Origin: Cellulosimicrobium funkei
GTDB lineage: Bacteria; Actinomycetota; Actinomycetes; Actinomycetales; Cellulomonadaceae
Assembly (NCBI RefSeq): GCF_001019615.1
Contig: NZ_JNBQ01000011.1
Span: 1-64,000 of the forward strand
Direction: 5' to 3'
Length of the DNA: 64,000 nucleotides
Shown: piece by piece, positions 31,703 through 41,773 of the stretch
How positions within the stretch are numbered: the first letter of the stretch is position 1
How the letters are laid out: each line of letters opens with the position of its first letter
The notes under the pieces: generated by a model
Seen by the model: the letters and a program-made list of their open reading frames with translations, nothing else
What the model was told of the DNA's origin: nothing
Database searches by the model: none
Position numbers and translations under genes: made by a program

Positions 31703-31737
31703 CGAGGGCCCGTCCGGTCGCACCGGGCGGGCCCTCG
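31703..31737. terminator. Terminator after bglB
   Basis: 16-bp stem CGAGGGCCCGTCCGGT (31703-31718) with 31722-31737 and a 3-base loop; one G-U pair. Confidence 0.75.
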
Positions 31738-31811
31738 TCGTGCACCGCGGCCCGTGCGGGCGGCCTCCGTCTCGCCCGGACGGGGTGAGGCGCGACCCAG
31801 GCGACCTTCCC

Positions 31812-31817
31812 TAGCCT
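31812..31817 (+). promoter_or_regulatory. -10 box of a probable leaderless MFS transcript
   Basis: TAGCCT ends 7 bases before the ATG at 31825, and there is no Shine-Dalgarno, so transcription probably begins at the start codon. Confidence 0.4.
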
Positions 31818-31824
31818 CGCAGCC

Positions 31825-33327
31825 ATGAGCGATGTCGAGGTCAAGACCAGGACGGGCGGGGTGCTCGCCGCCGCGTGCCTGTCGACGCTGGTCGTCAACG
31901 CGAACACGTCGGCGGTGAGCATCCTGCTCCCCGCGATCAGCGAGGACACGGGCACGAGCGTGACGACCCTCCAGTGGGCGGTCACCGGCTACTCCCTGGT
32001 CGGGGCCGCCGTGATCGTCACCTCGGGAGCCCTGGGCGACGTGTTCGGCCGCAAGCGGGTGTTCCAGCTCGGGCTCCTGCTCTTCGTCGCGTCCTGCGTG
32101 CTCATCGCGCTCGCCCCGTCGGGCGGCATGGTCATCGCCGGGCGCTTCGTCCAGGGTGCGGCCGGGGCGACGATCGTGGCGTGCGGGCTGAGCCTGCTGT
32201 CGGTGGCCAACAGCGGCGACGCCCAGCTCCGGGCGGTGTCGTTGTGGGGTGCGGCGTCCGCCGTCGGTGCCGCGGCGGGTCCGCTGCTCGGCGGGGTGCT
32301 CGTCAACCTCACCGGGTGGCAGGGCCTCTTCTGGGTCGACGCCGTCGTCGCCGCGGCCTGCGTCGTCCTGACGTACGTCGTCGTGTCCGAGTCGCGCGAC
32401 CCCGACCGCTCGCGCTCGATCGACTACGCGGGCACCGTGCTCGTCGCGCTCACCCTCGCTCCTCTCATCCTCGCGCTGAGCAAGGGCAGCGACTGGGGGT
32501 GGGGCTCGCTCGCGACCCTCGGCAGCCTCGCGGTCGCCGTCGTGGCGGGCTGCCTGTTCGTCGTGGTCGAGCGCCGGGTCGCGGTCCCGCTCCTCGATCT
32601 CGCCCTCCTGCGCAACCGCGTGCTCGTCGGCGCGACCATGGCCATCCTCATCGGCTCCGGCACGATCAACGGGCTCATGTACCTGCTGAGCATCTACTTC
32701 CAGGACCCCGCCACCCTGGGCCTCAGCCCCCTCGAGGCGGGGCTCGCGACGCTGCCCGCGACGGCGGGCCTCGTGATCGTCGCGCCGCTGGTGCCGAAGC
32801 TCGCGGCGAAGGTCGGGGGACGGCAGGTCGTCGGGCTCGGGTTCCTGCTCACCGCCGTCGGGTTCGGCGTCGTCGGCGTCGTCCAGGCCGACTGGCGGTA
32901 CGGCGCCTTCGTCCTCCCCCTGATCGCGATCGCCGTCGGCATGGGCCTGTCGAACGGGCCGGCGTCCTCCGCCTCCACGGCGTGCGTCTCCGCGAACGAG
33001 GTGGGCGCCGCGTCGGGCGTCTCCAACATGGCGCGCTACGTCGGCGCCGCGGTCGCGACGGCGGTCGTGGCCTCGATCTACGCGGCGGTGGTCGCGGACC
33101 GCACCGCCGCGGGTGCGACGACCGCCGACGCCCTCGCCTCCGGCCTCGGCACCGCCTCCTGGGTCATGGCCGGGACCAGCGCGCTCGGGGTCGTCATGGC
33201 GGTCGTCATGGGACGGCGGTACCGGGCCGAGCGAGGAACGGTGCACGACGCCGCGTCGGCCGCCGCCGCGGTGACGCACACCCTGCCCACGTCGGCCACG
33301 CCGGTCGCAGCGAGGGCGACGGACTGA
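31825..33327 (+). CDS. MFS multidrug exporter (DHA2, 14-TM type)
   Basis: 500 aa with about 14 hydrophobic segments. Motif A GALGDVFGRKRVFQLG after helix 2 and motif C-like AVGAAAGPLLGGVLV in helix 5 mark a drug:H+ antiporter; the length fits DHA2 (EmrB/QacA-like). Substrate unknown. No regulator is adjacent. Probably leaderless. Confidence 0.88.
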   Translation: MSDVEVKTRTGGVLAAACLSTLVVNANTSAVSILLPAISEDTGTSVTTLQWAVTGYSLVGAAVIVTSGALGDVFGRKRVFQLGLLLFVASCVLIALAPSGGMVIAGRFVQGAAGATIVACGLSLLSVANSGDAQLRAVSLWGAASAVGAAAGPLLGGVLVNLTGWQGLFWVDAVVAAACVVLTYVVVSESRDPDRSRSIDYAGTVLVALTLAPLILALSKGSDWGWGSLATLGSLAVAVVAGCLFVVVERRVAVPLLDLALLRNRVLVGATMAILIGSGTINGLMYLLSIYFQDPATLGLSPLEAGLATLPATAGLVIVAPLVPKLAAKVGGRQVVGLGFLLTAVGFGVVGVVQADWRYGAFVLPLIAIAVGMGLSNGPASSASTACVSANEVGAASGVSNMARYVGAAVATAVVASIYAAVVADRTAAGATTADALASGLGTASWVMAGTSALGVVMAVVMGRRYRAERGTVHDAASAAAAVTHTLPTSATPVAARATD

Positions 33328-33366
33328 CCGTCGCCCTCGCCCTCGCCCTCGCCCTCGCCCTCGCCC
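33311..33366. repeat. Hexanucleotide repeat forming a hairpin over the MFS stop codon
   Basis: Six tandem copies of TCGCCC at 33331-33366. The last codons of the MFS gene, CGAGGGCGACGG (33311-33322), pair perfectly with CCGTCGCCCTCG (33328-33339), giving a 12-bp stem whose loop holds the TGA stop. The other repeat copies offer shorter alternative pairings. Likely terminator between the MFS gene and the convergent gene at 33406. Confidence 0.65.
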
Positions 33367-33405
33367 TCTCCCCGTCCCCGGGACCGTGCCGGCCCCGGCG
33401 CGGGG

Positions 33406-33852
33406 TCAGCCCTTGACCGTGTCGTCGAGGTGCAGACCGTCCACGACGTCCTGGAACCCGGCGAGCTCGTCCGGGCAGTAGATCTGGATGATGAGGAGCT
33501 GTCCCTCGACGACGCGGTTGTCCGCGACGACGGGCCGGATGCCCGGGCCCGCGGCCCCGTTGACGAGCTGACCCAGGAGGGTCGCCCGGCCCAGCGCGCT
33601 ACCGGGGTCCTCGCACGTGGCTCCGCCGTCGTCCCCGAGGACCCGCACGACCTGGTCCACCTGCGGTGTCGGCGCGCCCGCGGCGGCGAGCGCGGTGAGG
33701 AGCTGCTCCGCCTTCTGCTCGGCCTCCGTCGTCGTCTGCCGCTCGCCACGTACCAGCAGCGCGACGACGACGAGCGCGACGACCACGACGGCCGCGACGA
33801 CGTAGATGGTCCGGCGCTCGCGGCGCGGCTGCCGTTCCGTGACCTCGCTCAT
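33406..33852 (-). CDS. Hypothetical membrane-anchored protein
   Basis: 148 aa, not assigned to a family. Charged N-terminus (TERQPRRERR), one membrane helix (TIYVVAAVVVVALVVVALLV), then an extracytoplasmic part with two cysteines (ATCEDPGS and IQIYCPDEL) that could form a disulfide. The ATG overlaps the stop of the APC permease gene by 4 bases (ATGA), so the two are co-translated and may work together. Confidence 0.7.
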   Translation of the reverse strand: MSEVTERQPRRERRTIYVVAAVVVVALVVVALLVRGERQTTTEAEQKAEQLLTALAAAGAPTPQVDQVVRVLGDDGGATCEDPGSALGRATLLGQLVNGAAGPGIRPVVADNRVVEGQLLIIQIYCPDELAGFQDVVDGLHLDDTVKG

Positions 33853-35330
33853 GGTGCGCTCGCCTCCTTCTCCTGCGTCGTCGCGTCCGGGAGCCTCCAC
33901 GACGGCTTGCGCAACCGGTAGAACAGGTACGGCACCAGGAGGCCCAGGCCGAGGGCCCCGCCGGCGACGATGACGAGGTACGAGCCGGGGCTCCCCGACC
34001 CGAACTGCGACGGCGGGATGAACCCGACCAGCAGCGCGGCGAGCGACGCGACGAAGCCGACCCCGCACAGCGCCCCGAGCATCGGTGCGCGGTACCCGCG
34101 TGCGTGGTCGGGCTGCTGGCGGCGCAGGCGGATCGCCGCGACGAACATGAGCAGGTACATGATCAGGTACACCTGGGTCGTGATGACCGAGAAGATCCAG
34201 TACGCGCTCGAGACGCTCGGGATGAGCGCGTAGCCGAGCGCGATCACCGTGGTGACGACGCCCTGCGTGACGAGGATGTTCTGCTGGACGCCGTTCTTGT
34301 TGAGCTTCTGGAGGAACGGCGGGAGGTAGCCCTCCTGGCGCGAGATGAGCAGGAGGCCCTTGGACGGCCCGGCCAACCACGTGAGCATGCCGGCGACGGA
34401 CGCCGTCACGAGCATGATCCCGATGATCGGCGTGAGCCACTGCGAGCCGAAGTAGGCGAACACGGCGTCGAAGGCCTGCATGATGCCCGCGGTCAGGGAG
34501 AGCTGCTCGGCCGGGACGACCCAGCTGATCGCGAGCGCGGGGAGGATGAAGATCAGCAGCACCATGCCCATGGCGAGGAAGATCGAGCGCGGGAACTCGC
34601 GTGCGGGGTTGCGCAGCGACCCGACGTGCACCGCGTTCATCTCCATGCCGGAGTACGACAGGAAGTTGTTGACGATCAGCACGAGGCTCGACAGGCCGGC
34701 CCAGGCGGGCAGCAGGTGCTCGGCGTCCATCGGCGCGGCGGACGCGTTACCCTGGCCGAGGAACACGACGCCGAGCGTCACCAGGATCACGCCCGGGATG
34801 AGCGTGCCGATGATGAGCCCGCCGCTCGCGAGCCCCGCCACGCCCTTGGTGCCGCGCGACGAGACCCACACGCCGGACCAGTAGACGACGACGATGACGA
34901 TCGCCGTCCACACGCCGCTGCTCGCGAGGCTCGGGTTGATGACGTAGGCCAGCGTGCTCGCGACGAACCCGAGCAGGCTCGGGTAGTAGAAGATCGTCAT
35001 CGCGAACTGGCACCACACCGCGAGGAAGCCCATCGGCTTCGAGATCCCCTCGGACACCCACTTGTAGACGCCGCCGCTCCAGCCGGAGGCCAGCTCGGCG
35101 GAGACGAGCGACGTGGGAAGGAGGAACACCACGGCGGGCAGGAGATAGAGGAAGACGCACGCCAGCCCGTAGACGGCCATCGTGGGCGCGGCGCGCAGGC
35201 TCGCGACGGAGCTCGTCGTCATCATCGCGAGGGCGATCCACGAGATGTAGTTGCTCGCCGGGATGGCGGCGCGCGCCCGGGACGACGTGGCGGGTACCGC
35301 CGGCCCCTCGGCGGCGTCTGCCGCGCTCAT
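33849..35330 (-). CDS. APC superfamily amino acid permease
   Basis: 493 aa, about 12 membrane helices. Conserved APC features: MTTSSVASLRAAPTMAVYGLA, PTSLVSAELASGWSGGVYKWVSEG in the helix-2 region, and SGMEMNAVHVGSLRNPAREFPRSIF. These resemble the glutamate/GABA antiporter (GadC-like) branch. Substrate is not certain. GAGGAG precedes ATG 35330. First gene of a two-gene unit with the small membrane-anchored protein. Confidence 0.85.
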   Translation of the reverse strand: MSAADAAEGPAVPATSSRARAAIPASNYISWIALAMMTTSSVASLRAAPTMAVYGLACVFLYLLPAVVFLLPTSLVSAELASGWSGGVYKWVSEGISKPMGFLAVWCQFAMTIFYYPSLLGFVASTLAYVINPSLASSGVWTAIVIVVVYWSGVWVSSRGTKGVAGLASGGLIIGTLIPGVILVTLGVVFLGQGNASAAPMDAEHLLPAWAGLSSLVLIVNNFLSYSGMEMNAVHVGSLRNPAREFPRSIFLAMGMVLLIFILPALAISWVVPAEQLSLTAGIMQAFDAVFAYFGSQWLTPIIGIMLVTASVAGMLTWLAGPSKGLLLISRQEGYLPPFLQKLNKNGVQQNILVTQGVVTTVIALGYALIPSVSSAYWIFSVITTQVYLIMYLLMFVAAIRLRRQQPDHARGYRAPMLGALCGVGFVASLAALLVGFIPPSQFGSGSPGSYLVIVAGGALGLGLLVPYLFYRLRKPSWRLPDATTQEKEASAP

Positions 35331-35856
35331 GTCGCCCGCTCCTCGTCGCTGCGGTGCACTGCTGCGTGCTCTGGGTGCATCTCGACCGCCTCCTCGGCGC
35401 AGTCGTGGACGTCCGACGAGCCGATCGTCCACCGGGGCAGCGCGCGGGCGTATCACCTGCACCGGGTGACTTGGCGGTCGGGCGACACCGGGCGAAGCGC
35501 CCGAGCCGGTGCGGGCACGGCGGCAGGGACCGGGCATGGCGTACGACACGCCGACGGCACGACACGCCGAGAGGATCACGAGATTCTGCGTCCGTATTGG
35601 GCTGTTTGTCGTGCAGGTTCGGGCGCCCGCACGACTCCGTGCCGGCGTCCCGCAGAGGTGTCGGCGCGTCGCACAGGGTGTGGACCGACGCCGTCCCCAT
35701 CCTGTGGACGGCTCGTCGCGGGGCGCGAGAACGAGCCGTTCCGGACACCTCCGGCGGTGGACGACGGGCTGTGGACGACGCCCTCCAGGGGCGTGTCAGA
35801 GGGGGGTGGGACCATGGATCCATGGCTCTTACCACATGCCGACGGGTGAAGTTCGA
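35331..35856. other. Intergenic region between the APC permease and nrdH: DnaA-box-like sites and a 14-bp palindrome
   Basis: No convincing gene in this stretch. It holds three TGTGGAC sites (35679-35687, 35703-35711, 35770-35778), each one or two bases off the actinobacterial DnaA box read on the other strand. There is a perfect palindrome CCATGGATCCATGG at 35812-35825 and an inverted repeat CGGCTCGT/ACGAGCCG near 35710-35740. It must also contain the leftward APC promoter, which I could not pin down. Confidence 0.4.
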
Positions 35857-35904
35857 CCACGACATCTAGTGCGGTGGCACGGTGTCGACCACTAGGTATA
35901 GTGG
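35857..35904 (+). promoter_or_regulatory. Two NrdR boxes and the nrdHIEF promoter
   Basis: CCACGACATCTAGTGC (35857-35872) and CCACTAGGTATAGTGG (35889-35904) both fit the NrdR box pattern (ACACwATATATwGTGT-like). They are offset by 32 bp, three helical turns, the spacing known for NrdR sites. The second box contains a -10 sequence TATAGT (35897-35902), so NrdR bound there would block RNA polymerase. This predicts dATP/ATP-dependent repression of the operon. Confidence 0.8.
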
Positions 35905-36040
35905 TTGCACACCCAGGGGGCCGGAGGCCTTCTGGCGAATCACACAGACGTAGTTCCACCGGTGTCCTTCGAGGTCAGAGACGTTTCTCCCTCCCCGAGG
36001 ACCGATCCCGGACAGAGCGCGAGAGACGAGGAGTCACCCC

Positions 36041-36286
36041 ATGAGCGTCACGGTCTACAGCAAGCCGGCTTGCGTTCAGTGCGACGCGACGTACCGCGCT
36101 CTGGACAAGAAGGGCATCGAGTACTCCGTCGTGGACATCAGCCAGGACGCCGAGGCGCTCGAGCTCGTCCGCGGGCTCGGCTACCTGCAGGCGCCCGTGG
36201 TCGTCGCCGGGGACGAGCACTGGTCCGGGTTCCGTCCCGACCAGATCAACGCCCTCGCGCAGAAGGTGTCGCCGGTCGTCGCCTGA
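36041..36286 (+). CDS. nrdH: Glutaredoxin-like NrdH
   Basis: Thioredoxin-fold reductant of class Ib ribonucleotide reductase. 81 aa. Redox motif CVQC near residue 11, GYLQAPVVV cis-Pro loop, and the C-terminal WSGFRPDQI typical of NrdH, which takes electrons from thioredoxin reductase. ATG 36041 follows GAGGAG. First gene of nrdHIEF. Confidence 0.96.
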   Translation: MSVTVYSKPACVQCDATYRALDKKGIEYSVVDISQDAEALELVRGLGYLQAPVVVAGDEHWSGFRPDQINALAQKVSPVVA

Positions 36287-36295
36287 CCGGCCTCC

Positions 36296-36317
36296 CGGGG
36301 CGCCGCGAGGCGCCCCG
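36296..36317. other. Hairpin with GCGA tetraloop between nrdH and nrdI
   Basis: Perfect 9-bp stem CGGGGCGCC/GGCGCCCCG closed by GCGA, a GNRA-type tetraloop, 9 bases after the nrdH stop. It may lower read-through into nrdIEF or protect the nrdH message. Confidence 0.55.
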
Positions 36318-36365
36318 ACCACGTACGGAAGCAGGCGGAGCAGGGCAGGACGGAGGTGCGTCCCC

Positions 36366-36797
36366 GTGGGGTCGCTCGTGTACTTCTCCAGCGTCAGCGA
36401 GAACACGCACCGGTTCGTCCAGCGGCTCGACCTGCCGGCCCTCGGCATGGACGTGCAGCGCATCCCGCTGCGTCCGACCGAGGGCTTCCTGCGCGTCGAG
36501 GAGCCGTACGTGCTCATGGTCCCGACCTACGGGGGCGGCAACGAGGGCGGTGCCGTCCCGCGCCAGGTCGTGAAGTTCCTCAACGACGTGCACAACCGGT
36601 CGTTGATCCGCGGCGTCATCGCCGCGGGCAACACCAACTTCGGCGAGGCCTACTGCATCGCCGGCGACATCATCTCCGCGAAGTGCCAGGTGCCCTACCT
36701 GTACGCCTTCGAACTCCTGGGAACAGCCGAGGACGCCGCGCGCGTCCGCGACGGATTGGGACGATTTTGGCAACGACAGTCACGGATTCCGGCGTGA
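36366..36797 (+). CDS. nrdI: Flavodoxin-like NrdI
   Basis: FMN protein that provides the oxidant to build the dimanganese-tyrosyl radical of NrdF. 143 aa. [18 protein letters not shown] and [23 protein letters not shown] are the FMN-binding loops, followed by [22 protein letters not shown] 36366 is the start. Its stop overlaps the GTG proposed for nrdE. Confidence 0.95.
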   Translation: MGSLVYFSSVSENTHRFVQRLDLPALGMDVQRIPLRPTEGFLRVEEPYVLMVPTYGGGNEGGAVPRQVVKFLNDVHNRSLIRGVIAAGNTNFGEAYCIAGDIISAKCQVPYLYAFELLGTAEDAARVRDGLGRFWQRQSRIPA

Positions 36798-38971
36798 ACT
36801 CCGCGAGCGCAGTGGCGGGTGACGTCGAGCTCGCGCCCCAGCAGGTGCCGCTGGCGAGCACCCAGCTCGACTACCACGCGCTCAACGCGATGCTGAACCT
36901 CTACGGCCCGAACGGCGAGATCCAGTTCGACAAGGACCGCGAGGCCGCGCGCGCGTACTTCCTCCAGCACGTCAACCAGAACACGGTCTTCTTCCACGAC
37001 CTGCAGGAGAAGCTCGACTACCTCGTCGAGAACAAGTACTACGACCCGGCCGTGCTGGCGAAGTACGACCGCGCGTTCGTGAAGTCCCTCTTCGAGTTCG
37101 CGTACGCCAAGAAGTTCCGGTTCGAGACGTTCCTCGGCGCGTTCAAGTACTACACGTCGTACACGCTCAAGACGTTCGACGGGAAGCGGTACCTCGAGCG
37201 CTTCGAGGACCGTGTGTGCATGGTCGCGCTCGGTCTCGCGGACGGCAACGAGCAGGCCGCGCTCGACATCGTCGAGGAGGTCATCTCGGGCCGTTTCCAG
37301 CCTGCGACCCCGACCTTCCTCAACGTCGGCAAGGCGCAGCGTGGCGAGCCCGTGTCCTGCTTCCTGCTGCGCATCGAGGACAACATGGAGTCCATCGCGC
37401 GCGGCATCAACTCCGCGCTGCAGCTCTCCAAGCGCGGCGGCGGCGTCGCCCTGCTCCTGTCGAACATCCGCGAGCACGGCGCGCCGATCAAGCACATCGA
37501 GAACCAGTCGTCGGGCGTCATCCCCGTGATGAAGCTGCTCGAGGACTCGTTCTCCTACGCGAACCAGCTCGGCGCGCGCCAGGGTGCCGGCGCCGTGTAC
37601 CTGCACGCGCACCACCCGGACATCCTGCGGTTCCTCGACACCAAGCGCGAGAACGCGGACGAGAAGATCCGCATCAAGACGCTCTCGCTGGGCGTCGTGA
37701 TCCCGGACATCACGTTCGAGCTCGCCAAGAAGAACGAGGACATGTACCTCTTCTCGCCGTACGACGTCGAGCGCGTCTACGGCAAGCCGTTCGCCGACAT
37801 CTCGGTCACCGAGAAGTACGACGAGATGGTCGACGACTCGCGCATCCGCAAGACGAAGATCAAGGCGCGCGACTTCTTCCAGACGATCGCCGAGCTCCAG
37901 TTCGAGTCCGGCTACCCGTACATCATGTTCGAGGACACGGTGAACAAGGCGAACCCGATCAAGGGCCGCATCACCCACTCGAACCTGTGCTCGGAGATCC
38001 TCCAGGTCTCGACGCCGTCGACGTTCAACGAGGACCTCTCGTACGACCACGTCGGCCGCGACATCTCCTGCAACCTCGGCTCGCTGAACATCGCGAAGAC
38101 GATGGACTCGCCCGACTTCGCCAAGACGATCGACACCGCGATCCGCGCGCTCACCGCGGTCTCGGACCAGACGAGCATCGAGTCGGTGCCGTCGATCAAG
38201 CGCGCGAACGAGGCGGGCCACGCGATCGGCCTCGGCCAGATGAACCTCCACGGCTACCTCGCGCGCGAGCGGATCCACTACGGGTCCGAGGAGGGCATCG
38301 ACTTCACCAACATCTACTTCTACACGGTCGCCTACCACGCGATCGCGGCGTCGAACCGCCTCGCGATCGAGCGTGGGCGCGCGTTCGGCGGCTTCGAGGA
38401 CTCGAAGTACGCGTCGGGGGAGTACTTCGACAAGTACACCGACCAGGTGTGGGAGCCGGAGACCGAGCGCGTGCGCCAGCTCTTCGCCGACGCCGGCGTG
38501 CACGTGCCGACGCAGGACGACTGGAAGGCCCTCAAGGCCTCGGTCATGGAGCACGGGATCTACAACCAGAACCTCCAGGCCGTCCCGCCGACCGGCTCGA
38601 TCTCCTACATCAACAACTCGACGTCCTCCATCCACCCGGTGCCGTCGAAGATCGAGATCCGCAAGGAGGGCAAGATCGGGCGCGTCTACTACCCGGCGCC
38701 CTACCTGACGAACGACAACCTCGAGTACTACGAGGACGCGTACGAGATCGGCTACGAGAAGATCATCGACACGTACGCCGCCGCGACGCAGCACGTCGAC
38801 CAGGGCCTGAGCCTCACGCTGTTCTTCAAGGACACGGTCACGACGCGCGACGTCAACCGCGCGCAGATCTACGCGTGGCGCAAGGGCATCAAGACGCTCT
38901 ACTACATCCGCCTCCGCCAGATGGCCCTGGAGGGCACGGAGGTGGAGGGCTGCGTCAGCTGCATGCTGTAG
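36794..38971 (+). CDS. nrdE: Class Ib ribonucleotide reductase alpha subunit
   Basis: Reduces ribonucleoside diphosphates to deoxy forms. 725 aa. [22 protein letters not shown] (active-site Cys), NLCSEIL (catalytic Cys region), [11 protein letters not shown] and C-terminal EGCVSCML, the Cys pair that takes electrons from NrdH. The class I activity (ATP-cone) domain is absent, as expected for NrdE. Start choice: GTG 36794 overlaps the nrdI stop, but an in-frame TTG at 36767 with TTGGGA upstream would add ATTVTDSG and may be the true start. Confidence 0.96.
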   Translation: MNSASAVAGDVELAPQQVPLASTQLDYHALNAMLNLYGPNGEIQFDKDREAARAYFLQHVNQNTVFFHDLQEKLDYLVENKYYDPAVLAKYDRAFVKSLFEFAYAKKFRFETFLGAFKYYTSYTLKTFDGKRYLERFEDRVCMVALGLADGNEQAALDIVEEVISGRFQPATPTFLNVGKAQRGEPVSCFLLRIEDNMESIARGINSALQLSKRGGGVALLLSNIREHGAPIKHIENQSSGVIPVMKLLEDSFSYANQLGARQGAGAVYLHAHHPDILRFLDTKRENADEKIRIKTLSLGVVIPDITFELAKKNEDMYLFSPYDVERVYGKPFADISVTEKYDEMVDDSRIRKTKIKARDFFQTIAELQFESGYPYIMFEDTVNKANPIKGRITHSNLCSEILQVSTPSTFNEDLSYDHVGRDISCNLGSLNIAKTMDSPDFAKTIDTAIRALTAVSDQTSIESVPSIKRANEAGHAIGLGQMNLHGYLARERIHYGSEEGIDFTNIYFYTVAYHAIAASNRLAIERGRAFGGFEDSKYASGEYFDKYTDQVWEPETERVRQLFADAGVHVPTQDDWKALKASVMEHGIYNQNLQAVPPTGSISYINNSTSSIHPVPSKIEIRKEGKIGRVYYPAPYLTNDNLEYYEDAYEIGYEKIIDTYAAATQHVDQGLSLTLFFKDTVTTRDVNRAQIYAWRKGIKTLYYIRLRQMALEGTEVEGCVSCML

Positions 38972-38977
38972 TCGCCT

Positions 38978-40089
<1,112 letters not shown>

Positions 40090-40104
40090 CCGTCGCCAAT
40101 CGCG

Positions 40105-40152
40105 CGCCGAGGGCCCGGACCTGCACCAAGCTGCGGGTCCGGGCCCTCGGCG
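40105..40152. terminator. Terminator of nrdHIEF
   Basis: Perfect 17-bp stem CGCCGAGGGCCCGGACC (40105-40121) with 40136-40152 and a 14-base loop, 15 bases after the nrdF stop. Confidence 0.85.
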
Positions 40153-40169
40153 TCTGGCATAGTCCCGCC

Positions 40170-41039
40170 ATGGGCATGCTCAGGGAGCGGCTGCGCGCCG
40201 CGGGCCTCGACGACGTGACCTCCGTCGAGCCGGTGAGCGGTGGGCTCGCCGCGACGGCCGGGCTGGCCCGGCGGGCCGACGGCGAGCCGCTGTTCGTCAA
40301 GGCGTTCGACGCGGACGCGCCGGGCGACGACGTCTTCACCGTCGAGGCCGAGGGCCTGGCTGCGCTCCGCGCAGCCGGGCTGGAGACCCCCGAGGTGGTT
40401 CACGCGGGCCGGGACCTGCTCGTGCTGTCGGCGCTCGCTCCGCGGCCGTCGACGCCGGTCTTCTGGGAGGAGCTCGCCCGCTCGCTGGCGCGCGTGCACA
40501 CCACGACGCGGAGCGACCGCTTCGGGTGGCACCAGGACGGCTGGCTCGGCCGCCGCCGGCAGGTGAACACGTGGACGGAGGACGGCTTCGAGTTCTTCGC
40601 GCAGCACCGGCTGCTGCGCTGGCTCGACGAACCCCGGGTCCACGCCGCGCTCGACGCCGCGGACCGTGCAGCGCTCGAGCGCCTCTGCGCGCGGCTCCCG
40701 GAGGTGCTGCCGGGAGGACCGGCCTGCCTGACGCACGGCGACCTGTGGGCGTCGAACGTCATGGCGACCGCCGACGGCCGCCCGGCGCTGATCGACCCGG
40801 CCGTCTCCTACACGTGGGCGGAGGTCGACCTCGCTCACGTGTGGACGACCGCGCCCCCGCCCGAGGCCGATGTCTTCTTCGGGCTCTACGCGGAGCTCAC
40901 GGGTCTCGACGACGACTGGCGTGCGCGCCTTCCCGTCGTCCAGCTCCGGCAGCACCTGGCCGTCATCGCGCAGTTCGAGCCCGACTGGGGCGCGGCGGAG
41001 GCTGTCCGCGCGACGCTGGCCCCCTTCCGGGCGCGCTGA
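40170..41039 (+). CDS. Fructosamine kinase / aminoglycoside phosphotransferase-like protein
   Basis: 289 aa, protein-kinase-like fold: GGLAATAGLARRADGEPLFVKAF (nucleotide loop and Lys), catalytic loop THGDLWASNVMA and metal-binding IDPAVSYTW. Organisation and size fit the fructosamine kinase family, which phosphorylates sugar adducts on proteins so that they can be removed. A -10-like CATAGT lies 6 bases before ATG 40170, so the message may be leaderless. It is monocistronic. Confidence 0.85.
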   Translation: MGMLRERLRAAGLDDVTSVEPVSGGLAATAGLARRADGEPLFVKAFDADAPGDDVFTVEAEGLAALRAAGLETPEVVHAGRDLLVLSALAPRPSTPVFWEELARSLARVHTTTRSDRFGWHQDGWLGRRRQVNTWTEDGFEFFAQHRLLRWLDEPRVHAALDAADRAALERLCARLPEVLPGGPACLTHGDLWASNVMATADGRPALIDPAVSYTWAEVDLAHVWTTAPPPEADVFFGLYAELTGLDDDWRARLPVVQLRQHLAVIAQFEPDWGAAEAVRATLAPFRAR

Positions 41040-41056
41040 CCGACGACGATCGTCGG
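41040..41056. terminator. Small bidirectional hairpin between convergent genes
   Basis: CCGACGA-CGA-TCGTCGG fills almost the whole 18-base gap between the kinase stop and the stop of the leftward phosphoribosyltransferase gene. Confidence 0.5.
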
Positions 41057-41057
41057 C

Positions 41058-41618
41058 TCAGTCGTTCGGGCGGGACTGCGCGCCCTCGACGGGCGGGTCG
41101 GCCGACCACGGGAACGTGATCCAGAGGTCGGTGTCCTTCCACGAGTAGTCCGGCTGGATGATCGTGCGCGGCTTGGTGTAAAGCACCGCGGACCGTGCCT
41201 CGGCGCCGTGGGTGCTCAGCATCTCCATGACCAGGGCGAGCGTCCGGCCGGAGTCCGCGACGTCGTCGACCACGAGCACGTGCGCACCTGGCAGGTCGGA
41301 CGTGTCCATGAGTGGCGGGAGGACGCGCGGGTCGGTGAGGGTCTGGCCGATGTCGGTGTAGAACTCGACGTTGAGCGTCCCGACGCCCTTGGTCCCGAGC
41401 GCGTACGCGACCGCGCCGCCGGGCAGCAGCCCGCCGCGCGCGACGGCGACGACGACCTCGGGCCGGAACCCGCTCGCCACGACCTGCTCGGCGAGCTCGC
41501 GCGCGGCGACGCCGAACGTCTCCCACGTGAGCACCTCGCGCTCGGGCGGGACGGCGGGGCTCGGCGACAGCGCGTCGTCGGGCACCGCGGGGACCGGGTT
41601 CGTGGAGGCGTCCGTCAT
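41058..41618 (-). CDS. Phosphoribosyltransferase
   Basis: 186 aa, type I phosphoribosyltransferase fold. VVVAVARGGLLPG (pyrophosphate loop) and the PRPP motif VLVVDDVADSGRTL are clear, and PDYSWKDTDLWITFPW near the end resembles xanthine/guanine-type (Gpt-like) enzymes. Purine salvage is the likely role; the exact base is not certain. ATG 41618 is chosen because the ~31 upstream in-frame residues are low-complexity Pro/Gly/Arg. Confidence 0.85.
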   Translation of the reverse strand: MTDASTNPVPAVPDDALSPSPAVPPEREVLTWETFGVAARELAEQVVASGFRPEVVVAVARGGLLPGGAVAYALGTKGVGTLNVEFYTDIGQTLTDPRVLPPLMDTSDLPGAHVLVVDDVADSGRTLALVMEMLSTHGAEARSAVLYTKPRTIIQPDYSWKDTDLWITFPWSADPPVEGAQSRPND

Positions 41619-41710
41619 GGACCGAGCGTACGTCGCGCGACGCGCGGGCTCTGCCGGTCCAGGTCCCGGCGGTCCGGGACCCACGGCCCGGACCCGCGCC
41701 CCTACCGACA

Positions 41711-41750
41711 CGACGAGGGCCGCACCCCGAGCGGGGTGCGGCCCTCGTCG
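41711..41750. terminator. Terminator after the FKBP gene
   Basis: Perfect 19-bp inverted repeat CGACGAGGGCCGCACCCCG (41711-41729) with 41732-41750 and a 2-base loop, 24 bases beyond the leftward FKBP stop. Confidence 0.8.
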
Positions 41751-41773
41751 CGCTGTGTCGGCTCTGTGCGGGG

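Noticed and set aside
35679-35778. DnaA-box-like cluster as a replication origin
   Set aside because: Only three imperfect sites, no AT-rich unwinding region, and no dnaA, dnaN or gyrase genes nearby.
35331-36040. A cobalamin riboswitch before the ribonucleotide reductase operon
   Set aside because: The operon encodes class Ib reductase, which does not use B12, and I could not find the conserved B12-box sequence; NrdR boxes explain the control region.
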